Positions 1 to 7,748 of a DNA stretch of 64,000 nt are shown piece after piece (positions within the stretch are counted from its first letter, which is position 1; the number at the start of each line of letters is the position of its first letter). The notes under the pieces were generated by a model, which searched no databases, had not been told where the DNA came from, and saw nothing but the letters and a program-made list of their open reading frames with translations. Both the position numbers and the translations under genes were made by a program. Origin of the DNA: Chitinophaga sancti (GTDB lineage: Bacteria > Bacteroidota > Bacteroidia > Chitinophagales > Chitinophagaceae); contig NZ_CP139247.1 of NCBI RefSeq assembly GCF_034087045.1, positions 6,164,001 through 6,228,000 of the forward strand, in the 5' to 3' direction.

Positions 1-518
1 AACTGCTGCATAATGGATTCATAAGACAAGCCATGAAATCCATAGTGGATCACCCCCTCCTTCCACAATGCTCTTGGCAAAGGATAGTGCCGTGCTTCAA
101 ATGGCATATGCTGATGAAAAGCCGTATCAAAACATCCTACCTGCTTCACAGCTGGAAACGCCTCCTGCAATGCATGTATCACATCCAGCGAGGGCGGTAT
201 ATGCAAAGGCGCCAAAGGAACCAGTTCTTTCAACGATTGTAAAACACCGTCATCCAGTATAACCGGGTCAAAATGCTTTTCACCACCCTGTACAATGCGA
301 TGGCCGATAATACGTACATCGTATGACCGGGCTTGCAACACCCTCACCACCTCCGCTGCTGCCTCCTTCATCGTCACCGCACCATGCTCATGCCTTTCGT
401 CACCAATCTCTGTATAACCATCTGTTACATTACCCAATAAAAGCTGTTCCAGTTCTAAAGAATACAAAGCAAACTTCAAACTGGAAGATCCACAGTTCAC
501 CGTCAATATCGTTTCCAT
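1..518 (-). CDS. ackA: Acetate kinase, 5' part (gene runs off the window start)
   Basis: Acetate kinase interconverts acetyl phosphate plus ADP and acetate plus ATP in the cytosol. Reading the minus strand from an ATG at 518, the protein begins METILTVNCGSSSLKF, the phosphate-binding signature of the acetokinase family. Further family landmarks are GHRIVQGGE, LAPLHIPPSLD, CFDTAFHQHMP and YGFHGLSYES. About 172 of the roughly 400 residues usual for the family are present; the C-terminal half lies beyond position 1. A PAS-domain gene ends 11 bp upstream on the same strand, so the two are probably co-transcribed. Subfamilies with the YGFHGLSY form often sit beside phosphoketolase genes, but that neighbour would lie outside the window. 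The identity is near certain from motifs; the partner pathway is inference. Confidence 0.95.
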   Translation of the reverse strand, partial: METILTVNCGSSSLKFALYSLELEQLLLGNVTDGYTEIGDERHEHGAVTMKEAAAEVVRVLQARSYDVRIIGHRIVQGGEKHFDPVILDDGVLQSLKELVPLAPLHIPPSLDVIHALQEAFPAVKQVGCFDTAFHQHMPFEARHYPLPRALWKEGVIHYGFHGLSYESIMQQ

Positions 519-529
519 GGCAGAACATG

Positions 530-1078
530 TTATTTTCCCAAACGGGTATCCAAATCCACATCATCAGGATTCTCCACAACCGGCACTTCACGGTCTACAG
601 AGTGCCCCATAATGGGGTTCAGGTAATTGTTGTATACGCCGAGCAATCCATCCACCACATTGTCAGGTCCTAAAATCGGGCTATAGGAAAATGCGTAGGA
701 AATGTCTTCGTCATCCTCTTCTTTTTTCATGATGAAAAAACTACCTTTTATGAAGGAACCTGCATTTTCTGCCACCGCAGCTGTGGCCACAGGGGCTAAC
801 CGCATCCATTCATCCGCCCATATTTCAGATGCAGGACGCCCTAGTACGGAAGGATGTCCCTTGCCTGCAAATGGAATGAATGCATCGTTGTAAAGATGTA
901 TGAATTGCTCTCCCCACCAGATAAACATAGGTTGCACCGAAGTGAGCATAATACGTACAGCAGTGCGTAAATGAGGTGGCCATGTATCAGGAGTACCGAC
1001 AATATTGTTTTCCCATTGATAGATGTGCATCAATTGTCCGGTCTCCCCACCATTCACAAATAATTCTTTTGGGTCCAT
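530..1078 (-). CDS. Stand-alone PAS-domain protein
   Basis: This 182-residue protein has no signal peptide, membrane segment or output domain. The N-terminal pattern (TGQLMHIYQWENNIVGTPDT, then WPPHLRTAVRIMLTS, QPMFIWWGEQFIHLYNDAF, and later SYAFSYSPILGPDN) is the PAS variant normally found at the N terminus of large Bacteroidota and proteobacterial hybrid histidine kinases, where it senses a ligand. Here the PAS module stands alone and is followed after 11 bp by acetate kinase, suggesting a single operon. A role as a sensor or protein-protein adaptor for central carbon metabolism is possible but not shown. The C-terminal 30 residues are acidic and lack a recognisable fold. The start is the ATG at 1078. 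Confidence 0.85.
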   Translation of the reverse strand: MDPKELFVNGGETGQLMHIYQWENNIVGTPDTWPPHLRTAVRIMLTSVQPMFIWWGEQFIHLYNDAFIPFAGKGHPSVLGRPASEIWADEWMRLAPVATAAVAENAGSFIKGSFFIMKKEEDDEDISYAFSYSPILGPDNVVDGLLGVYNNYLNPIMGHSVDREVPVVENPDDVDLDTRLGK

Positions 1079-1230
1079 GCGTATCTTTTACAATACCTAC
1101 TCACTAATCATGCCTAAGGAATATGTTCACCTTTAATAATAATTAACATCTTATTAGTTATTTATTGAGTATTTTAGATAGTTCTTACTTTCATACACCA
1201 CTCTTCTGCTCACCTTTAAATTTTAACCAT

Positions 1231-1650
1231 ATGAAACAGCAGCAGACAGTTTTAATCATTGATGATGACGCAGATGACAGGCTTTTTTTGACAGAAGCAA
1301 TCACAGATGTTGTACCCGGATCACGCATGCATAGCTGTAACAGCGGTATAGAAGCCCTGGACCTGTTGAGTAAAAAGAAGATCGCCTTACCTGATTTTAT
1401 TTTCCTTGACCTGAACATGCCTAAGATGAATGGAAAAGAATGCCTCGTGGAATTAAAAGGGCTCTTGCGCCAGACATTCACCAAGATTATTATTATGAGT
1501 ACATCGGATATGAAACGGGATATCGACGATGCGCTCAAACTAGGTGCTCATGTATTCTTTACAAAACCCGGCACTTACACGGAACTGTGTAACCATGTCA
1601 AGAAGATCTTTTACTGTAAATCGGCTCCACTTAGTTTTGAACTGAAATAG
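1231..1650 (+). CDS. Single-domain response regulator (CheY-like)
   Basis: A 139-residue receiver domain without an output domain. Visible features are the acidic cluster in VLIIDDDADDRLF, the phospho-acceptor Asp in FIFLDLNMPKMNG, the conserved Ser/Thr in IIIMSTSD and the Lys in VFFTKPG. It should accept phosphate from a histidine kinase and act by protein-protein contact. An in-frame upstream start at 1165 exists, but the ATG at 1231 begins directly at the receiver fold and is the better start. This REC subtype is common in Bacteroidota as a partner of orphan hybrid kinases. It reads divergently from the PAS gene across a 152-bp gap (1079-1230) in which I see no convincing promoter consensus. 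The partner kinase is not identifiable here. Confidence 0.9.
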   Translation: MKQQQTVLIIDDDADDRLFLTEAITDVVPGSRMHSCNSGIEALDLLSKKKIALPDFIFLDLNMPKMNGKECLVELKGLLRQTFTKIIIMSTSDMKRDIDDALKLGAHVFFTKPGTYTELCNHVKKIFYCKSAPLSFELK

Positions 1651-1781
1651 GTAATTTTTCATTGAATTTGAAACTACAGTCACCTTGTAGCAACTCCATA
1701 GTTTCCCCTGGGAAACCAGGTGTCCGTTTTCCATTATCTTTTATTGTCCGATCTTTGCGGCACGAAAAAAAGGAGTAAACA

Positions 1782-2822
1782 ATGGAATTCGGTATCAGCA
1801 CTTTTGGAGAAGTTACACCAGATCATGTACCTGGCAAGGCGGTTAACGCTCATACCCGGATGCAGGAATTACTGGCAGAAGCCAGACTATCCGACGAAAT
1901 CGGACTGGATGTATTTGCCGTTGGCGAACACCACCGGCCTGACTACATTATTTCTGCACCAGAGGTCGCACTGGGAGCTATTGCCGCGATTACTAAAAAT
2001 ATCCGTCTATCGAGTTCGGTAACGGTATTGAGTTCTGCCGATCCGGTGCGTACTTTCCAGAACTTTGCCACGCTGGACCTTATTTCCAATGGCAGGGCCG
2101 AAATTATGGCTGGCAGGGGTTCTTTTATTGAATCATTTCCCCTGTTTGGCTACCACTTGAATGACTATGATGAGCTTTTCATTGAAAAACTGGATATGCT
2201 CACCAAAATAAACAATAACGAAATAATCAGCTGGCAAGGCAAGTTCAGGGCACCTATCCGGGACAGAGGGGTCTATCCCCGTCCTTTTCAGTCAAAACTG
2301 CCTATCTGGCTCGCTATCGGGGGTACCCCTGCTTCTGCTGCCAGAGCTGGTAAAATGGGACTTGGAATGACCGTAGCCATCCTGGGAGGCCTACCCAAAC
2401 AGTTCGTTAATATCGTAAAATTGTTCCGCCAGTCCGCCGCCGATGCCGGTCATGACCTGACCACTTTGCCACTGGCTATCAATTGCCACATGTATATCGG
2501 GGAAGACGGAGAAACCGCTGCCAATGAGTTCTGGCCAGTGTACGAAAAAATCATGAACCGTGTTGGGGAAGAAAGAGGCTGGCCCCCTATCACCCGTGCT
2601 CAGTTTGAGTACTTACGCTCTCCCGAAGGACCTCTTTTTGTGGGCAGCGTACAGGAAATAGTAGACAAGATTGTATACCAAAGCAAACTGTTTAATCATA
2701 CCCGGTTCCTGGCCCAAATTCTCAAAGGAGATATATCACATGATAAGATATTGAATTCCATTGAGTTATTTGGCAGAAAAGTGTTGCCAGCTGCTCGTTC
2801 CCTATTGCAGACCGAACAGTAA
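1782..2822 (+). CDS. LLM-class flavin-dependent oxidoreductase (luciferase-like)
   Basis: A 346-residue protein of the bacterial luciferase-like monooxygenase superfamily, a TIM-barrel family using FMN/F420-type flavin. It shows the N-terminal MEFGISTFGE strand, the AVGEHHRPD segment, the RLSSSVTVLSSADPVR region and the GRAEIMAGRGSF segment near residue 105 that contacts the flavin in relatives. Length fits the family. The substrate cannot be deduced. It stands alone: 131 bp follow the response regulator and a separate promoter precedes the next gene. The start is the ATG at 1782 and the reading is unambiguous through the TAA at 2822. Confidence 0.9.
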   Translation: MEFGISTFGEVTPDHVPGKAVNAHTRMQELLAEARLSDEIGLDVFAVGEHHRPDYIISAPEVALGAIAAITKNIRLSSSVTVLSSADPVRTFQNFATLDLISNGRAEIMAGRGSFIESFPLFGYHLNDYDELFIEKLDMLTKINNNEIISWQGKFRAPIRDRGVYPRPFQSKLPIWLAIGGTPASAARAGKMGLGMTVAILGGLPKQFVNIVKLFRQSAADAGHDLTTLPLAINCHMYIGEDGETAANEFWPVYEKIMNRVGEERGWPPITRAQFEYLRSPEGPLFVGSVQEIVDKIVYQSKLFNHTRFLAQILKGDISHDKILNSIELFGRKVLPAARSLLQTEQ

Positions 2823-2850
2823 ATTTCAATACCAGTCATCCTGAAAATTC

Positions 2851-2889
2851 TTGGCAATAGACAGGGTTATATTTACATTTGCACCCTGT
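2851..2889 (+). promoter_or_regulatory. Bacteroidota-type promoter flanked by an inverted repeat (PfkB gene)
   Basis: A -33 TTG (2851-2853) and a -7 TACATTTG (2874-2881) are 20 bp apart, matching the Bacteroidota sigma-A consensus. The -7 box is enclosed by perfect 7-bp arms ACAGGGT (2861-2867) and ACCCTGT (2883-2889), which could be an operator or a 5' hairpin. Transcription would start near 2887. Confidence 0.6.
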
Positions 2890-2918
2890 TAGGATCAACG
2901 CTATAAACCGGACTAAGC

Positions 2919-3818
2919 ATGTATGACATTTGTTGTATAGGACATATCACATTAGATAAAGTAGTAACAACCCGCTCGGTGGTACATATGCCAGGTGGAA
3001 CTTCCTTTTATTTTTCCAGTGCCATCCGGAATATGGATGTGAAATATGCGATGGTAACCGCACTCGCTGCCAAAGAGATCTACATCGCGGACGAGCTGAG
3101 AGCAAAAGGCACTGAAATCGTGGTACTGCCCAGTACCAACACCCTCTACTTCGAGAACATTTACTCTGAAAATCAGGATCATAGAACACAACGTGTAAGT
3201 CAGCTGGCAGATCCGTTCACCCCGGAACAACTGTCTGGTATGGATGCGCATTTCTTTCACCTCGGCCCACTGGTAGCGGATGATATTCCGGTATCCGTGA
3301 TCAGGGAACTGGCAAAGAAGGGGAAAGTTTCCCTGGATGTGCAAGGATACCTGCGGAAGGTTGAAAATGAGCAGGTGATCCATATTGACTGGCCAGCAAA
3401 AAAAGAAGCCCTTCAATATATATCCATCCTGAAAGCCAATGAATCTGAAATGGAAGTGCTGACCGGTACAAACGATGTACGCAAAGGCGCGATCACTTTA
3501 GCTTCCTGGGGCGTGAAAGAGGTGATTATTACCCTCGGTAGCCGTGGTTCTGTGGTGTACAAGGACCAGACTTTCTACGATATTCCCGCTTATATCCCAA
3601 CTACTTCCGTAGTAGATGCCACTGGGTGTGGCGATACTTACATGGCAGGTTACCTGTACCAGCGCTCGAAAAACGCAAATCCGCAGGATGCAGGAGAATT
3701 TGCTGCAGCCATGGCGACTTTAAAAATCGAAGGATCCGGACCATTTAGGGGTAATGCGGAAGATGTGACAAAGTTCCTTGCTGCTAATCACAGTTTTACA
3801 TTTTCACTCACGGCTTAA
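2919..3818 (+). CDS. PfkB-family carbohydrate kinase
   Basis: A 299-residue ribokinase-fold kinase that would phosphorylate a sugar, sugar derivative or nucleoside with ATP. The N-terminal substrate-binding strand is YDICCIGHITLDKVV, followed by the diglycine segment MPGGTSFYFSSA. The C-terminal signature DATGCGDTYMAGYL, near residue 230, contains the anion-hole and catalytic Asp region; the usual GAGD is GCGD here. Length is normal for small PfkB members. The gene has its own promoter and is closed by a strong terminator, so it is monocistronic. The motif spacing does not reveal the substrate; inositol or fructose kinases are possibilities only. Confidence 0.88.
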   Translation: MYDICCIGHITLDKVVTTRSVVHMPGGTSFYFSSAIRNMDVKYAMVTALAAKEIYIADELRAKGTEIVVLPSTNTLYFENIYSENQDHRTQRVSQLADPFTPEQLSGMDAHFFHLGPLVADDIPVSVIRELAKKGKVSLDVQGYLRKVENEQVIHIDWPAKKEALQYISILKANESEMEVLTGTNDVRKGAITLASWGVKEVIITLGSRGSVVYKDQTFYDIPAYIPTTSVVDATGCGDTYMAGYLYQRSKNANPQDAGEFAAAMATLKIEGSGPFRGNAEDVTKFLAANHSFTFSLTA

Positions 3819-3841
3819 TAGCCTGTAAATAATTGATAGAC

Positions 3842-3878
3842 AGACCCGTTTGCTATATTGGCAAACGGGTCTTTTTTT
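3842..3878 (+). terminator. Rho-independent terminator of the PfkB gene
   Basis: A perfect 12-bp stem (AGACCCGTTTGC / GCAAACGGGTCT) with a 7-nt loop is followed by seven T residues. It starts 24 bp after the PfkB stop codon. Confidence 0.92.
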
Positions 3879-4011
3879 CGTAATAAAATCCCTGTTTACA
3901 GTGAGGTTATACATTGTGATATTATTTAAATTCGCCTTAATAACCGGATTCATCTATTAATCTGGCACAATTTTGCAGGTCTATATCCAGATGAATTTAA
4001 AAATTACGACC

Positions 4012-4467
4012 ATGAAACAGATATTTCTAGCTTTAGCAACATCAGCCGTATTATTCGCATGTCACAACTCAGCAGATCAAGCGGCTATCGAAGCAGCCAA
4101 ACAAGAGGCTGTGGATTCAGTAACGACAGCAAACGCCATCAGGCAACAGGTCATTGACTCTGTGAACGATGCAAAGGCTGCCGCACGTGAGCATCATGCC
4201 GCCGTAGCAGCTCAGAACAATAGCAGCTCGTCTGCTTCTGCAAGTACAAACACCGCTACTACAACGACTACCACTAAGAAAAAAGGTTGGAGTCATACCG
4301 CGAAAGGTGCCGTAGTAGGTGCAGGTGCGGGTGCCATCACCGGTGCGATCGTTAACCCGGATCACGTGAAAGGTGCTGCCATCGGTACAATCATCGGCGC
4401 TGGTGTAGGTGCAGGTACAGGTGCGATCGTGGACCACTCCAAGAAGAAAAAAGCGGCTAATCAATAA
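4012..4467 (+). CDS. Small lipoprotein with C-terminal glycine zipper
   Basis: A 151-residue protein with a lipoprotein signal peptide, MKQIFLALATSAVLFAC, whose Cys would be lipidated. An Ala/Gln/Asp-rich probable coiled coil follows (about residues 20-65), then a Ser/Thr linker, then a glycine zipper of the YMGG type (AVVGAGAGAITGAIV and AAIGTIIGAGVGAGTGAIV) ending in a lysine cluster. Such zippers insert into or pack along membranes, as in the SlyB/OsmB-like class. The start at 4012 gives a clean signal peptide; in-frame starts at 3973 and 3991 only add residues in front of it. The function is unknown beyond a likely envelope location. A terminator follows directly. Confidence 0.8.
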   Translation: MKQIFLALATSAVLFACHNSADQAAIEAAKQEAVDSVTTANAIRQQVIDSVNDAKAAAREHHAAVAAQNNSSSSASASTNTATTTTTTKKKGWSHTAKGAVVGAGAGAITGAIVNPDHVKGAAIGTIIGAGVGAGTGAIVDHSKKKKAANQ

Positions 4468-4486
4468 TAGAGAATAAGACATTTTG

Positions 4487-4521
4487 ATCCCGGCTACAGC
4501 AATGTGGCCGGGATTTTTTTT
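4487..4521 (+). terminator. Terminator of the glycine-zipper lipoprotein gene
   Basis: ATCCCGGC (4487-4494) pairs with GCCGGGAT (4507-4514). The inner ACA/TGT pairs close a GCAA tetraloop and a run of Ts follows. Its position rules out the in-frame TTG at 4484 as the start of the next gene. Confidence 0.9.
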
Positions 4522-4534
4522 ATCTTTATCTCCT

Positions 4535-6742
4535 ATGCAACTATCTTTTCGTACATCCCTGCTTTTTACATTCATTTTTCTTGGCTTCAAGGCCCTCCCG
4601 ACGGTAGGCCAGGACAAACAAGCCATTGACGACCTGGTGAAAAGAATCATGCGATCACAGGCCATGCATTTTCAAACCCGCTTTATTCCACAGGAAAAGG
4701 GGCACGATGTGTTTGAACTGGAATCGCAGGGCAATACCATCCTCCTAAGAGGTAGCAATGGTCTGAGTATAGCTAGTGCGCTCAATTACTATCTGAAAAA
4801 TTATGCGCATTGCGATATCAGTTGGAACGGTACCAATATGGACCTGCCAAATCCATTGCCAAAGGTGCCCACGAAAGTGCATAAACGAACCCCTTATCAA
4901 TATCGTTATTACCTGAACTATTGTACGTTCAACTATACCATCAGCTGGTGGAACTGGGAGCGCTGGCAATGGGAGATTGACTGGATGGCGCTGAATGGGG
5001 TGAATATGCCACTGGCACTGACAGGCCAGAACTCAGTGTGGAGCCGCGTGTACAAGAAAATGGGATTCACAGAGAATGACCTGAATAGTTTCTTTAGCGG
5101 ACCTTGTTTCTTTAACTGGTTCTGGATGGGAAACCTGGATGGATGGGGCGGTCCGCTGCCACAGCAGTTTATGAAAGACCAGGAAGACCTGCAGAAAAAA
5201 ATTCTTGCACGCGAAAGATCATTGGGTATGAAGCCTGTATTGCCTGCATTTACAGGGCATGTACCACCTGCGTTCAAGAAAAAATTCCCGAATGCAAAGG
5301 TGAAGAAAACCAACTGGGATGCGGGTTTTGATGATGTATATATTTTAGAACCGGAAGATCCGATGTTCTCAAAGATCGGGCAGGAATTTATTGAAGAAGA
5401 GACAAGGACTTTTGGTACTGACCATTTTTACTCTTCTGATACTTTTAATGAGAACTTACCCCCTACCAACGATTCTACTTACCTGCATACAATTAGTAAG
5501 AAGATCTTCCAGGCCATGACAGAAGCAGATCCTAAGGCGATCTGGGTGATGCAGGGATGGATGTTCCACTATCAGAAAGACTTCTGGCATCCGGCACAGA
5601 TCAGGGCTTTGCTCACGGCAGCGCCGGATGACAGGATGATTGTGCTCGATCTGTTTAGTGATAACTTCCCTGTGTGGAACAGAACGAATGCTTATTATGG
5701 TAAGCAATGGATCTGGTGTATGCTGCAGAACTTTGGTGGTAATATTGGGATGTATGGCAGGATGGATCATGTAGCGCGCGATCCGGCAAATGCCCTGCAT
5801 GACTCTACAGCGGGAAACCTGGTAGGAATTGGTTGTACACCGGAAGCGATAGAACAGAATCCTGCGATGTACGCATTGATGATGGATAATGTGTGGAATG
5901 ATCAGCCGATAGAGCTGGATAGCTGGTTAAAAGCGTATGCGTGGCGCCGTTATGGCAGGCAGAATGCAGATGCAGAAGCGGCATGGGCGATCTTACGCAA
6001 AACAGTGTATGATGGTGGGTTGACGGAAGGTACGCCAGAGAGTATTCTGACTGGCAGACCTACATTTGATACCGTGGCACATCGCACCTTGACACATTTG
6101 AATTATGCTCCGGGCAATTTGTTGCCGGCATGGGATCATTTGATTACAGCGGCAGATGTGTTGAAAGGGAGTGATGGATTTAGATATGATATTGTAGATG
6201 TGACAAGACAGGTGTTGGCGAACTATGCGGATTCTTTGCAACAGCAGGTGGCAAAGGCTTATAAGGCAAAGGATGGCGAACGCTTTAAGAAATATAGTGC
6301 GGAGTTTTTGGTGTTGCTGGATGATATGGATCGTTTGCTGGCGACAAGGAAAGATTTCCTGTTGGGCAGATGGCTGGCGGATGCGAAGAGCTGGGGAACG
6401 AATCAGCAGGAAAAAGCACTGTATGAAATGAATGCGAGGGATTTGATTACGTTGTGGGGAGATAAGAAGAGTCCATTGCATGAGTATAGCTCAAGACAGT
6501 GGTCAGGGTTGGTGAAGAATTTTTATGCGGCAAGGTGGAAGCAATTTTTTGAGTATGCAGGAGAGAGTTTGAAGACAGGTCAGGAAATGGATTTGAAAGG
6601 GTTCGAGGAGAAGATGCAGGATTGGGAATGGAATTGGGTGAATGCGAAGGAGGTGTACCCGGTGGTGACGAGTGGTGATGCGGTTGGAGTGGCAAAGGAG
6701 ATGCATCATAAATATCGGGAAGTGCTTAAAAAAGTATATTAG
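4535..6742 (+). CDS. GH89 alpha-N-acetylglucosaminidase (NAGLU family)
   Basis: A 735-residue secreted enzyme that should remove terminal alpha-linked N-acetylglucosamine from glycans. Residues 1-26 form a signal peptide ending near PTVGQ. The N-terminal alpha/beta domain is followed by the NAGLU TIM barrel, recognisable from YRYYLNYCTFNYTISWWNWE, MALNGVNMPLALTGQ, and SSDTFNENLPP, whose Glu306 corresponds to one of the two catalytic glutamates of human NAGLU. GIGCTPEAIEQNPAMYALM precedes the helical C-terminal domain. Length agrees with the family. The ATG at 4535 follows the upstream terminator and begins the signal peptide. The gene stands alone between two strong terminators. It may act on host or mucin-like glycans; the natural substrate is inferred only from the family. 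Confidence 0.94.
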   Translation: MQLSFRTSLLFTFIFLGFKALPTVGQDKQAIDDLVKRIMRSQAMHFQTRFIPQEKGHDVFELESQGNTILLRGSNGLSIASALNYYLKNYAHCDISWNGTNMDLPNPLPKVPTKVHKRTPYQYRYYLNYCTFNYTISWWNWERWQWEIDWMALNGVNMPLALTGQNSVWSRVYKKMGFTENDLNSFFSGPCFFNWFWMGNLDGWGGPLPQQFMKDQEDLQKKILARERSLGMKPVLPAFTGHVPPAFKKKFPNAKVKKTNWDAGFDDVYILEPEDPMFSKIGQEFIEEETRTFGTDHFYSSDTFNENLPPTNDSTYLHTISKKIFQAMTEADPKAIWVMQGWMFHYQKDFWHPAQIRALLTAAPDDRMIVLDLFSDNFPVWNRTNAYYGKQWIWCMLQNFGGNIGMYGRMDHVARDPANALHDSTAGNLVGIGCTPEAIEQNPAMYALMMDNVWNDQPIELDSWLKAYAWRRYGRQNADAEAAWAILRKTVYDGGLTEGTPESILTGRPTFDTVAHRTLTHLNYAPGNLLPAWDHLITAADVLKGSDGFRYDIVDVTRQVLANYADSLQQQVAKAYKAKDGERFKKYSAEFLVLLDDMDRLLATRKDFLLGRWLADAKSWGTNQQEKALYEMNARDLITLWGDKKSPLHEYSSRQWSGLVKNFYAARWKQFFEYAGESLKTGQEMDLKGFEEKMQDWEWNWVNAKEVYPVVTSGDAVGVAKEMHHKYREVLKKVY

Positions 6743-6760
6743 CAAATAAAAATGTTCTAG

Positions 6761-6803
6761 CAAATAAAAAAGCTTTTGCCAAAGGCAAAAGCTTTTTTAT
6801 TTG
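6761..6803 (+). terminator. Bidirectional terminator between GH89 and the lipoprotein gene
   Basis: A perfect 20-bp stem with an AAA loop (6781-6783), containing A and T runs on both sides of a GCTTTTGCC/GGCAAAAGC core, lies between convergent genes and can serve both strands. Confidence 0.92.
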
Positions 6804-6889
6804 TGCAAGGCCTGCGGCCGGCTTTGAATGAAGCGATTCTGGCTTCAAGGAAAGCACTTATGTCTTTGACTAAAGCGTTTCTTTTAGCC

Positions 6890-7465
6890 CTATATTTTAC
6901 CAGTAGCCAGTAATGATTTTATTTTTTCTAACTGCTCTGGAGTAGTATACTCTACAAAAATCTTCAGGTCAAAACAACCGTAGTTTTTAAAGACAGTTAT
7001 AGTAGTTGTACCTCTGGCTGTTTTGGCAGAAGCGCCTTTCAGGTGTTCGGAGCCGATAGTGAGTTCTCCGTTTTCTTCTCCTTTAGGTTGTACATCAGTC
7101 AGTGCGAAGCCGATGGTAGCACCGGCACCTTCTTCGGGATTCACGTCGCGGATGGTGAAGAGAGCACCTTTGTTGGCCTGAGCATCTGCAAGGGTCAGGG
7201 TCTTTTGACGGACCATATCTTCTGGTGCATTTTTACTCAGGGGAACGTAGTACTGGATTCTTCCTAAGGAAGTTTGTAAGTACCATTCGTTGGGCAGGTT
7301 TAAGGAGAAACCCAGTTCTTTGTTTTCATACTTCCAGTTACCATCGAAGTGACTGGAAAGAACGCCGGTGGAAATGGCGGTAGTTTTCGTACAGCTACTA
7401 CCACATCCCGTCCCTATCAGACAGGTGATAATAGCTGCCAATAACAGGAATTTTGCCTTTGGCAT
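6890..7465 (-). CDS. Lipoprotein of unknown function
   Basis: A 191-residue protein with a lipoprotein signal, MPKAKFLLLAAIITCLIGTGC, giving lipidation at Cys21. The mature part contains NKELGFSLNLPNEWYLQT, a segment resembling the PsbP-like or DUF fold in which a cell-surface beta-sandwich protein begins with a 'GFSLNLP-W' strand. No catalytic motif is visible. It is downstream of the GH92 gene on the same strand. The codons around its ATG (CCTATGCCAAAGG...) are nearly identical to the tandem repeats in the preceding spacer (compare CCTATGCCATAAG in the copy at 7546-7611). This suggests that its start region was captured from, or gave rise to, the repeat array. Confidence 0.75.
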   Translation of the reverse strand: MPKAKFLLLAAIITCLIGTGCGSSCTKTTAISTGVLSSHFDGNWKYENKELGFSLNLPNEWYLQTSLGRIQYYVPLSKNAPEDMVRQKTLTLADAQANKGALFTIRDVNPEEGAGATIGFALTDVQPKGEENGELTIGSEHLKGASAKTARGTTTITVFKNYGCFDLKIFVEYTTPEQLEKIKSLLATGKI

Positions 7466-7748
7466 AGGGTGTCATTTTTGGTTTTATAGCACGGGAATAT
7501 TCCCAATATATTATTAAGTAGTTATTTCATCAGGTAAGAAATTTTGGCTTATGGCATAGGATTATCCAATGCATGAATACTTAGTTTTTCAACAGGATCA
7601 GATAAAATTTTGGTTTATGGCAAAGGAGTATCTCCAATGCATGTAAAATTAGTTTTTCATTTGGATTCGGTAAAATTTTGGTTTATAGTACAGGAATCTC
7701 TCCAATACATTTACAATCAGTTATTTCAATAGGATCAGAAAAAATTTT
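7449..7748 (-). repeat. Degenerate tandem copies of the GH92 gene 3' end
   Basis: Four consecutive units of 66, 66, 68 and 69 bp (7480-7545, 7546-7611, 7612-7679, 7680-7748) plus a partial one (7449-7479) share the frame GGTTTATRGCAYAGGA...TCCAAT...GGATCAG...AAAATTTT. The 7680-7748 unit is the last 22 codons of the GH92 gene and its stop. The others lie in the spacer. The distal unit still reads IGNIPVL-stop against IGEIPVL-stop in the gene. The partial unit contains the ATG of the downstream lipoprotein gene. Confidence 0.85.

Noticed and set aside
1165..1230. Extended N terminus of the response regulator
   Set aside because: The added 22 residues do not belong to the receiver fold, and the ATG at 1231 starts exactly at the first strand.
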